From Bradyrhizobium sp. CIAT3101 (lineage in GTDB: Bacteria; Pseudomonadota; Alphaproteobacteria; Rhizobiales; Xanthobacteraceae), in contig NZ_CP121634.1 in NCBI RefSeq assembly GCF_029714945.1, forward strand, positions 6,345,001 through 6,409,000: a stretch of DNA of 64,000 nt. Reading direction: 5' to 3'. Numbering within the stretch: the stretch's first letter is position 1; each line of letters starts with the position of its first letter. Below the pieces are notes generated by a model. It did no database searches, was not told the DNA's origin, and saw only the letters and a program-made list of their open reading frames with translations. The translations under genes and the position numbers were made by a program. This document shows, piece by piece, positions 16,205 through 23,521 of this stretch.

Positions 16205-18153
16205 ATCCCGACCCCTACCACCCTGCTGTTGGTGTTCCGCAAGTTCCGATACCGCGCCAGCGCCCATAGTGGGAAGAACTTCGGGTAACCATGATACCGC
16301 AGATAGAACACGCGGGGAAAGCCTGTGGCGGTGTACCGCTGCTCGTCCCACAGTCCTTTTTCGTTCTGTGTTGCAATCAGGTACTCCACCCCGCGGGCGA
16401 CGGCCGGGTGATCAACCTCGCCAGCAGCCATCAGGGCAAGCAAGGCCCATGCCGTTTGCGAGGCGGTCGACGGGGCGGGTTCCCAGCCCTTGTAGTCCAG
16501 CCGGTAGCTGACGGCGTCCTCGCCCCAGCCGCCGTCCTGGTTCTGGATCGAGGCCAGCCAGTCGGACGCCTTGCGCATCATGGGATCGGTGCGGGGAACT
16601 CCAGCCATGTTGAGGGCGCAGAGCACCGACCAGGTTCCATAGATGAAGTTCATGCCCCAGCGGCCATACCAGGAGCCTTCCGGGTGCTGGGTCTTGCGCA
16701 GATAGGCGACACCATCGGCGACGTGCTTGCTGGTCTTCTCGGTCTCGCCAAGCTGGGCCAGCATCGAGATGCAGCGCGCCGTGACGTCCTCGGTCGGCGG
16801 ATCGAGCAGCGCGCCATGGTCCGAGAACGGGATGTTGTTCAGGTAATATTCGAGGTTGTTGACGTCGAAGGCGGCCCAGCCGCCATCGTCGCTCTGCATG
16901 CCCTCGATCCACTCCCGGCCGCGGTCGATCGCGGCGTCATAGCCGGTCGCTCCGTGCTCGCGGCGCATGCGGTCCATCGACATCACCACGACGGCGGTGT
17001 CGTCGAGATCGGGGTAATGGGCATTGTTGTACTGGAACGCCCAGCCGCCCGGACGCACGTCGGGCCGCTTCACCGCCCAGTCGCCCTTCACCTCGAGTTC
17101 CTGCCTCGGGATCAGCCAGTCGAGACCCTGCTTCGCCGCAGGCACCGCCTTGTCGCCGCCGGCCTCGAGCAGTGCATGTGCGGTGAGCGTCGTGTCCCAC
17201 ACCGGCGAGACGCAGGGCTGACAGTAGGCCTCGTCGCCCTTGATCACGAGCAGCTTGTCGATGCCGCGCCGGGTGATCGCGCGCGGCGGGAAGTTCTCGT
17301 CCTTGCCGAGCGCGTCATACATCATGACGATGTTGGCCATGGGCGGATAGATCGCGCCCATGCCGTCCTCGCCATTGAGCCGCTCTTCGGTGAACGCGAG
17401 CGCGGCATCGATCGCGCGCTTGCGCAGGCTCTTCGGAAACATCGGCTCGATGACGCGCAGGATCGCATCGAGCGAACGAAACAGCAGGAACCAGGCCATG
17501 CTCTGATGCGGCGCCTTGGCGGTCATGCCGATCGAGCGCGGATCCTGCAGGAACAATTCGTCGATGCCGACGCCCTTCGGATTCCGCGCCAGCGGCTTGA
17601 GCGCGGCGATGACCATCAGCGGCACCATGGTGGTGCGCGCCCAGTAGGAGATCTTGTTGAGGTGGAATGGCGACCAGAATGGCAGCAGCACGATCTCGAT
17701 CGGCAACACCGGCACCGCGCGCCATGTCACCACGCCGAACGTCGCAAGCAGAAAGCGCGTGAAGACGTTGCTGTTGATGGCGCCACCGCGGGAATGGATC
17801 GCCTCGCGCGCGCGCACCATGTGTGGCGCGTCCACGGAATCGCCGATCATCTTCAGCGCGAAGTAAGCCTTCACGCTGGCGCTCATGTCGAACTCGCCGT
17901 CATGCACCAGCGGCCAGCCGCCATGGGCGCCCTGGATGCGACGGAGATAGTTGCCGATCTTGGCCTCGAGCGCGGTGTCGACCGGCTCCGCGAGGTAATG
18001 GCGCAGCAGGACGTATTCGGCCGGGATCGTGCAGTCGGCCTCGAGCTCGAAGACCCAATGGCCGTCGGATTGCTGAAGGCCGAGCACGCCTTGCGTGGCC
18101 GACGCAATGCTCGATTCCAAAGCTTCGCGGTTGGTCGCGGTCACGGAATCCAT
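16201..18153 (-). CDS. shc: Squalene-hopene cyclase
   Basis: A 650-residue monotopic membrane enzyme which cyclises squalene to hopene and diplopterol. The proton-donor motif DxDD is at Asp382-Leu-Asp384-Asp385 (YPDLDDTAVV). QW-type repeats are seen at QQSDGHWVFELEADCTI near residue 27, QSDDGGWAAFDVNN and QNQDGGWGEDAVSYR toward the C terminus. Length is usual for the family. It follows hpnE by 50 bases and overlaps hpnG. The gene is also called hpnF. Confidence 0.97.
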   Translation of the reverse strand: MDSVTATNREALESSIASATQGVLGLQQSDGHWVFELEADCTIPAEYVLLRHYLAEPVDTALEAKIGNYLRRIQGAHGGWPLVHDGEFDMSASVKAYFALKMIGDSVDAPHMVRAREAIHSRGGAINSNVFTRFLLATFGVVTWRAVPVLPIEIVLLPFWSPFHLNKISYWARTTMVPLMVIAALKPLARNPKGVGIDELFLQDPRSIGMTAKAPHQSMAWFLLFRSLDAILRVIEPMFPKSLRKRAIDAALAFTEERLNGEDGMGAIYPPMANIVMMYDALGKDENFPPRAITRRGIDKLLVIKGDEAYCQPCVSPVWDTTLTAHALLEAGGDKAVPAAKQGLDWLIPRQELEVKGDWAVKRPDVRPGGWAFQYNNAHYPDLDDTAVVVMSMDRMRREHGATGYDAAIDRGREWIEGMQSDDGGWAAFDVNNLEYYLNNIPFSDHGALLDPPTEDVTARCISMLAQLGETEKTSKHVADGVAYLRKTQHPEGSWYGRWGMNFIYGTWSVLCALNMAGVPRTDPMMRKASDWLASIQNQDGGWGEDAVSYRLDYKGWEPAPSTASQTAWALLALMAAGEVDHPAVARGVEYLIATQNEKGLWDEQRYTATGFPRVFYLRYHGYPKFFPLWALARYRNLRNTNSRVVGVGM

Positions 18154-18203
18154 GTCGCTCGATTGCTCCGAGTGTCGATTGAAAGTGACGGGGACATTGC
18201 CCG

Positions 18204-19460
18204 TCAGGGCCGCTTTGCGGCCAAAACCAGATCGGCGGCGCGATCACCGGACCGGACCGATCCCTCGATCGTTGCCGGCAATCCCGTAGCAGTCCAGTCG
18301 CCGGCAAGGAACAGGTTTTTCAGCGCGGTGACCGGCCCCGGACGCAGGGCATTCTGCGCCGGCGTTGCCGCAAATGTGGCACGGCGCTCGCGCACGATCT
18401 GCCACGGCGGCAATTCGCCGGAGACACCGCCGGCCGCGCAGACGTCGTTCCAGATCGTCTGCGCGAGCTCCTCGCGCGGCATGTCGACGAGACGGTCGCC
18501 GTTGCTGATGGTGACGGAGAGCCGGTTCGGGAACGCAAACAGCCATTCGACGACGCCGCCGATGACGCCCAGGATCGGCGCCGCGCCCGGCGGTGGCTCG
18601 AAGCGGAAATGCGCATTCACAATGGCGCGGAATTCGGTCGGCGCCGTCAGGCCCGGCAGCAGGCTCGTCGCCGCGCGTGGCGGCACCGCCATCACGATCA
18701 CGTCGCCCGCAGCAAGCTGGACCACATCCTCGCCGCCGAAATTCAGCGCGCTGACCTTGCCGTCGCTGGTGATGAAGGACCGCAGCTCATGGCCGAGCTG
18801 AACGGTGTGGCCGCGCTCGTCCAAGAATTTCACGGCAGGCTCGATCAGCACGGCGCTGAGGCCGTCGCGCGCGATCAGCGGACGGCAGGCCTGCCCGCCC
18901 GCAAGCAGCGTCTCGCGCACGATGGCACCGGCCAGCCCGGCCGAACCTTCGGGCGGATCGACATTGAGTGCGGCGAGCAGCAGCGGCTGCACCAGGCGAT
19001 GATAGAGCGTGCCCTCGGTAGGAATGGACTTGCCGACCAGCGTCTGTTCCGACGCCCAGATCAGCGGAGCCAGCTTGAGATAATCGGTGAGCCCGGTATC
19101 GGGCACGCGGCGGCTCTCGTCGAGCACCCAGGTCGGTAGCCGGCCCGAACCAAGATCGATCTGCCAGCGCTGCCCGGTCTTGATGTCGACGAACGGAAAC
19201 TGCGCGCTTTCAGGACCGACCAGCCCCGCCTCGGTGCCGATCGATCGCGCATAGGCCCGCGCATGGCTGTTGCCCGACAGCAGCAGATGGTTGCCGTTGT
19301 CGATGGTGAGATTGGTGGCGCCGTCGAAGTAGGAGCGGCAGCGGCCGCCGGCCTGGTGCGTCGCCTCGTGCACGGCGATCTTGAAGCCGGCATTGGCGAG
19401 CCGCACAGCGGCGGAGAGGCCGGAAATTCCAGCGCCGATGATGTGAGCTGTGTTTTGCAT
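18204..19460 (-). CDS. hpnE: HpnE, hydroxysqualene oxidoreductase (FAD)
   Basis: A 418-residue flavoprotein of the amine oxidase/phytoene desaturase type, which reduces hydroxysqualene to squalene. The FAD-binding motif IIGAGISGLSAAVRLANAG is at residues 7-25, followed by EATHQAGGRC; the C-terminal FAD motif LAGDWTATGLPATIEG is near residue 385. The ATG at 19460 overlaps the hpnD stop (ATGA), and the frame further upstream belongs to hpnD. With HpnC and HpnD it replaces a eukaryote-type squalene synthase. Confidence 0.94.
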   Translation of the reverse strand: MQNTAHIIGAGISGLSAAVRLANAGFKIAVHEATHQAGGRCRSYFDGATNLTIDNGNHLLLSGNSHARAYARSIGTEAGLVGPESAQFPFVDIKTGQRWQIDLGSGRLPTWVLDESRRVPDTGLTDYLKLAPLIWASEQTLVGKSIPTEGTLYHRLVQPLLLAALNVDPPEGSAGLAGAIVRETLLAGGQACRPLIARDGLSAVLIEPAVKFLDERGHTVQLGHELRSFITSDGKVSALNFGGEDVVQLAAGDVIVMAVPPRAATSLLPGLTAPTEFRAIVNAHFRFEPPPGAAPILGVIGGVVEWLFAFPNRLSVTISNGDRLVDMPREELAQTIWNDVCAAGGVSGELPPWQIVRERRATFAATPAQNALRPGPVTALKNLFLAGDWTATGLPATIEGSVRSGDRAADLVLAAKRP

Positions 19461-20299
19461 CAGATGAAAGCGTAGCGGAACAGGATCGCGAAGCGTGTGA
19501 CCTTCGACACACGCACCGGCTCGCGCGGCGCGTTGAAGCCGCGCGCGATCAGGAGGTCCAGGATGGCGTGATAGTACTTCGACATGATCCGCGGCGCGCG
19601 CACCGCGCGGCGCCTGTTGCGATTCATGATCTCGTCCGACTTCTCGAAATGTGCCTTCGCGCGCTGCGTCAGCGGCAGGCAGACTTTCGGCAGCCCGCGC
19701 TCGGCGATCACGCGGTTCGGATCGTTGGAGGTGATGCCGGCATGCAGCAGCGCCTCGCGCGGCAGATAGAGCCGGCCGAGCGTGGCATCTTCGTCGATGT
19801 CGCGCAGGATGTTGGTGAGCTGCAGCGCGCGCCCCAGGTGATAAGCGAGCTGGATGCCGTCCTCTTCCGGCAGGCCGAACACCCGCACCGACAACCGTCC
19901 GACGGCGCTGGCAACACGATCGCAATAGAGATCCAGCGTCGCCATGTCAGGTGCGCGGATGTCCTGCGGCACGTCCATCTCCATGCCGTCGACGATGGCG
20001 AGAAAATCCTCGCGCTTCAGCCCGAAGGTCTTCACCGAGGTGACGTAGTCCTTCAGCCGCGGCGGCGGATTGCCCTGGTAGAGCGCGTCGATGTCGTTGC
20101 GCCATTCCTGGAGCGCGGCGAGCCGCTCGTCGCGCGGGCCGTCGGAATCGGCGATGTCGTCGACCTGGCGGCAGAAGCTGTAGATCTGGAACATCGCCTC
20201 GCGCTGGTCGCGCGGCAGTATACGCATCGCAGCGTAGAAGGAGCTGTTCGATGCGGACGAGCCATAATTGGCGCTGGGCGCGGTCGCCTCAAGCGTCAT
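19460..20299 (-). CDS. hpnD: HpnD, presqualene diphosphate synthase
   Basis: A 279-residue trans-isoprenyl diphosphate synthase of the squalene/phytoene synthase type, condensing two farnesyl diphosphates to presqualene diphosphate. The first aspartate-rich site is FCRQVDDIADSDGP near residue 47, and the second is LQLTNILRDIDEDA near residue 155. ATG 20299 was chosen because it matches the domain start; the gene overlaps hpnC by 11 bases and hpnE by 4. Confidence 0.95.
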   Translation of the reverse strand: MTLEATAPSANYGSSASNSSFYAAMRILPRDQREAMFQIYSFCRQVDDIADSDGPRDERLAALQEWRNDIDALYQGNPPPRLKDYVTSVKTFGLKREDFLAIVDGMEMDVPQDIRAPDMATLDLYCDRVASAVGRLSVRVFGLPEEDGIQLAYHLGRALQLTNILRDIDEDATLGRLYLPREALLHAGITSNDPNRVIAERGLPKVCLPLTQRAKAHFEKSDEIMNRNRRRAVRAPRIMSKYYHAILDLLIARGFNAPREPVRVSKVTRFAILFRYAFI

Positions 20300-21173
20300 G
20301 GGCAGTCCCCGGACTAGAGATGGCCTTGCGGCCGATCGCACGGCGGCCGACTTCGCCGATCATGCCGGCGAGGCTGAAGGTGAGCAGTTCAAACTTGTTC
20401 AGATGCACGCGCTCGCGCAGGGGATCGCGCACCTTGAGCAGGCGCACGATACGGTCGGCATAGGCCTGGATCACCGCGACGTCGACGCCGAGGCGGACAT
20501 CCCGGATCTCCGCAGCTAACGACCTGCCCTCGCCCAGCAGCGCTTCGTTGCGCACGGCGAGCCCCTGGAGGCAGGCCAGCATCGCCGGCGGCGACTGCGC
20601 AAGTCCGAGCTGCTCGACCGAGGCGCCGCTTGCGGCCAGGGCATCGCGCGGCAGATAGACGCGATTGAGCTCGCGGAAATCCTTGCCGCAATCCTGGAGG
20701 TGGTTGTTGATCTGAAGGCCCGCGCAGAGCGCATCCGACGCGGCCCAGGTCGAGGTGCTCTCGCCATGGACGTCGAGCATGAATCGGCCGACCGGCATCG
20801 CCGAATAGCGGCAATAGTGGATGACCTCGTCCCAGTTCTCGTAGCGCAGTTTTGTCACGTCCATGCGGAACGCGATGAGCACGTCGAGCGCGTGGCGGGG
20901 CGCCATGCCACGTTCGGCGAGCGCACGCCGCAGCGCGACGGCTTCAGCCTGGGCGTCGCCCTTGCCGAGCAGTTCCGCCTCGAGCAGGTCGAGATAGCGA
21001 AGCTTTTCGTCCGCCGACAGGGTTGCGTGGTCGGCGATGTCGTCGGCCGTGCGGACGAAATTGTAATACGCCAGAATCAGCGCGCGATGACGCGGATGAA
21101 TGATCCAGGACGCGACGGGAAAATTCTCGTCGCGGTCACCCTTGCCGGATCGCAATTCGCTCGCAGAGGTCAT
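20289..21173 (-). CDS. hpnC: HpnC, hydroxysqualene synthase
   Basis: A 294-residue paralogue of HpnD that converts presqualene diphosphate to hydroxysqualene. The first metal site is NFVRTADDIADHATLS near residue 40; the second is QINNHLQDCGKDFRELN near 155. It is the first gene of the hpnC-hpnD-hpnE-shc-hpnG operon, which spans 21173 to 15455. A possible sigma-70 promoter lies about 80 bases upstream. Confidence 0.95.
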   Translation of the reverse strand: MTSASELRSGKGDRDENFPVASWIIHPRHRALILAYYNFVRTADDIADHATLSADEKLRYLDLLEAELLGKGDAQAEAVALRRALAERGMAPRHALDVLIAFRMDVTKLRYENWDEVIHYCRYSAMPVGRFMLDVHGESTSTWAASDALCAGLQINNHLQDCGKDFRELNRVYLPRDALAASGASVEQLGLAQSPPAMLACLQGLAVRNEALLGEGRSLAAEIRDVRLGVDVAVIQAYADRIVRLLKVRDPLRERVHLNKFELLTFSLAGMIGEVGRRAIGRKAISSPGTAHDA

Positions 21174-21254
21174 CGAGGGCTGATCAACAATCGTTTGGAC
21201 AGGAAGGGCTTTTGCGCTCGCGCGGGCTCATGCCAGCGACGCCGCCGCGGCCCC

Positions 21255-21283
21255 CATATAGGGGAATACGGCCGCAAAACCAA
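21255..21283 (-). promoter_or_regulatory. Possible sigma-70 promoter of the hpnC operon
   Basis: On the minus strand TTGGTT (21283-21278) is followed, after 17 bases, by TATATG (21260-21255). These match the TTGACA/TATAAT consensus at 3 and 4 positions, with ideal spacing. It lies in the gap between the cysteine-rich protein gene terminator and the hpnC start. Tentative. Confidence 0.3.
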
Positions 21284-21320
21284 TCCTGTCTCTCGATGGC
21301 AGCCCTGCGGATCCGGCCTG

Positions 21321-21346
21321 AAAAAGGCGGCCCCACGGCCGCCTTT
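21321..21346 (-). terminator. Rho-independent terminator of the cysteine-rich protein gene
   Basis: Read on the minus strand, AAAGGCGGCC and GGCCGCCTTTTT pair around GTGG and end in T residues. It is 18 bases after the stop at 21365 and keeps that gene separate from hpnC. Confidence 0.8.
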
Positions 21347-21364
21347 GTGGGCCAGTGGCCGAGC

Positions 21365-21598
21365 TTACTGGTTGTGGTTCTTCAGGACCTGGTCGCAGGC
21401 CTGCGAGATCTTGGCCCGGTTCTCCTTGAGGCAGGCCAGGATGGTGAAATCGCCCTGGTCGATGACCGGACGGCAGAACTTCTGCACGTCGCGCGTGCAG
21501 GCCTTCTGCTCGGCGTCCGTGCCACGCCCCTGCTGGGCGAACGCAGCCGTGGACAGGGTGGCCGACAGCACGGTGAGGGCGACGAGAAGCTTACGCAT
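21365..21598 (-). CDS. Small secreted cysteine-rich repeat protein
   Basis: A 77-residue protein with a Sec signal (residues 1-21, cleaved after AFA). The 55-residue mature part has four cysteines in a C-x7-C-x11-C-x11-C-type pattern (ACTRDVQKFCRP, ILACLKEN, SQACDQVL), as in the GLG1-type cysteine-rich repeat family (PF00839), probably forming disulfides in the periplasm. It has its own terminator. Function unknown. Confidence 0.78.
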   Translation of the reverse strand: MRKLLVALTVLSATLSTAAFAQQGRGTDAEQKACTRDVQKFCRPVIDQGDFTILACLKENRAKISQACDQVLKNHNQ

Positions 21599-22072
21599 TG
21601 TATTCCTTCATTCTGACGGCAGAATCTCACCAATCCCGGACAGCACAGGGCGGACGACGGGAACGGATTGTTCTGATGGCAAGTTGCCGCGGAAAGAGCG
21701 GCACCGGAGAAGGCACAAGCGCTGGTAAATGCGGCCAAATTGGCGCCGCGCCTACCAAATCAGGTCTTCCCTGGGTCTTCATTGGCAGATGTAAGGGTTT
21801 GATACTACGTCATAATTCGGGCAAGCGGCGTTTTACTGCATACCTGTTGCAGAGCTGCATCTGTCCGAGCGGCCATTTCGGCCGGAAATACATGGAAACA
21901 GAGGAAATCCGGGGACAGCTCGTGGCAAGACCGCTCCGCGAGCCCAACATTGTGGGCGGCTAGACTTTGAACCCGCGCAGGCTCTTGAACCTGACACGGG
22001 CTCACAACACTAAACTTTCGATGTGGCGAGACGTCCTGTCATGAACGGACGTGGTTCCAAAACGGGATATTG
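21599..22072. other. Intergenic region, divergent promoters
   Basis: A 474-base gap between the divergent cysteine-rich protein gene and the next plus-strand gene. Short open frames here show no family resemblance or ribosome sites. A partial EcfG-like match GGAAC-N17-AGTT starts at 21660 on the plus strand, but it lies about 400 bases before the next gene. Nothing else is recognised. Confidence 0.4.
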
Positions 22073-22573
22073 ATGATGAAATTCTTTGGGCGATCTGAAC
22101 TGGCGATCAAGGCGGCCGGCATTGGTGCGGCGCTGCTCTTCTCAGTTGCGGCAAGCCACGCTCAGTCGTCCGGGCCGTTCGCCGGCTTCGACGGGGCGTG
22201 GACCGGGACCGGCACCGTGAATCTGTCGGACGGCTCGACCGAGCGCATCCGATGCAAGGCGGATTACAAGGTTGCCGGCACGGGCCTCAACCTCAAGCAG
22301 GCGCTGCACTGCGCGTCCGACAGCTACAAGTTCGACCTCACCAGCGACGTGACGAGCCAGGGCGAGCGGATCTCCGGCAACTGGAGCGAGTCCAACCGCA
22401 ACATCTTTGGCAATTTGCAGGGCACCGCGGGCGGCGGTCAGATCGACGTGTTCGTCGAGGCCAATGGTTTCGCCGCCAATCTGTCGCTGCGCACCAACGG
22501 CTCCAAGCAGACCGTGCAGATCTCGTCGAAGGGTGAGATCCGCGGCGTCAATATCACGATGACGAAGGGCTGA
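22073..22573 (+). CDS. Hypothetical exported protein
   Basis: A 166-residue protein with a Sec signal peptide (to about residue 30, ending ASHA). The mature part is beta-rich and neutral, starting SGPFAGFDGAWTGTGTVNL, and resembles small lipocalin- or SH3-like periplasmic proteins only in general character. Two ATG codons (22073 and 22076) follow each other, so the exact start is open by one residue. A perfect terminator follows 27 bases after the stop. No assigned function. Confidence 0.75.
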   Translation: MMKFFGRSELAIKAAGIGAALLFSVAASHAQSSGPFAGFDGAWTGTGTVNLSDGSTERIRCKADYKVAGTGLNLKQALHCASDSYKFDLTSDVTSQGERISGNWSESNRNIFGNLQGTAGGGQIDVFVEANGFAANLSLRTNGSKQTVQISSKGEIRGVNITMTKG

Positions 22574-22600
22574 TCGCCCTTCCCGCTTCCAAGAGAACAC

Positions 22601-22631
22601 GCCCCCGGTTTTCGCGAGCCGGGGGCTTTTT
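22601..22631 (+). terminator. Rho-independent terminator
   Basis: Arms GCCCCCGGTT and AGCCGGGGGC enclose a short loop and are followed by TTTTT at 22627-22631. It closes the preceding exported-protein gene. Confidence 0.88.
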
Positions 22632-22748
22632 ACTGACATGGACCGATTTCGCAGACAGCTGCTTTGGGGACTTGGTTGGGGAGTTGGGCTCCTCGCAACT
22701 CACCGTGCCCGGGCCAACGATCAACCGCCACCCCAGGGAGGAGCGGAT

Positions 22749-23495
22749 ATGTCGGCTTCGTCAGTGAAACCGCGTCACGTGCTTTGTTTCCTCGGCAAGG
22801 ATGAAAGCCTGCTGCATCCGCCGAAAGCGGTCGCAAAGACGATCACCGATTTCGGTTTCGAGATCGACCGCAGCTATTCACAAGCGCAGCCCGATCCGCA
22901 TATGCCGCGATCGTTCGGGGTCTGCTGGGACCGCGTCTTTCCCAATGCGTGGTCCGCCGCCGACGAGGCCGCCGTCGCCAGCCACAAATCCGTGCTCTAC
23001 GTGCTGAGCCCGCCGATGGAGCAGCAGAAGGCGGTCGCCTATTCGGCCGCGGCCTTGCGTATCGTCGAAGAGCTGATCGAGGCTGGAGCCACCGCCGTGA
23101 AGGGGGAGAGCGCGGGCGTCGCCCACGGGATCAAGCGGTGGATGCAGTTGGCCGGCGAGTGCAAGGCGGCGGCGAAGACGAACCAGGGCCTCGCCCTCAC
23201 GGCCGCGATGGGGCGGACCTGTCGCCTCGCCTTCGCCAAGCGCCCGCTCGGTGGCGCGGCCTACAACGAAAGCGTTGGATTCCATCTCGTCGGGCTGCCG
23301 GAGATCTATGTGCCGAAAGCGCGCGGCAGCGATCGTGACGCGGTGAAGCTCATGGACGAGATCGCCGACGCGATGGCCGAACGTGGCATCGACGCGACGC
23401 TGGGCGATCGCAAGCTCACGCTCTCACGAGAACAGGATTACGCCCAGGACGATTTCAAGTTCAACCCGTACGGGATCGTTCGCATCGACGCGTGA
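22749..23495 (+). CDS. Hypothetical protein of unknown function (248 aa)
   Basis: The ATG at 22749 has a strong ribosome site (GGGAGGAG at 22736-22743). An in-frame ATG at 22638 would add 37 residues that look like an export signal (RRQLLWGLGWGVGLLA), but it abuts a terminator and has no ribosome site, so the shorter form is preferred; a choice between cytosolic and exported protein hangs on this. The protein is alpha/beta in character (HVLCFLGKDES, SVLYVLSPPMEQQ, AGATAVKGESAG) with no recognised catalytic motif. Convergent with the MMPL transporter gene. Confidence 0.72.
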   Translation: MSASSVKPRHVLCFLGKDESLLHPPKAVAKTITDFGFEIDRSYSQAQPDPHMPRSFGVCWDRVFPNAWSAADEAAVASHKSVLYVLSPPMEQQKAVAYSAAALRIVEELIEAGATAVKGESAGVAHGIKRWMQLAGECKAAAKTNQGLALTAAMGRTCRLAFAKRPLGGAAYNESVGFHLVGLPEIYVPKARGSDRDAVKLMDEIADAMAERGIDATLGDRKLTLSREQDYAQDDFKFNPYGIVRIDA

Positions 23496-23521
23496 GCGTG
23501 AGGCGGCGTCTGCCGCCCCGC

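Noticed and set aside
16291..18801. Long plus-strand frame antisense to shc and hpnE
   Set aside because: Shadow of firmly identified genes; no domain or ribosome site.
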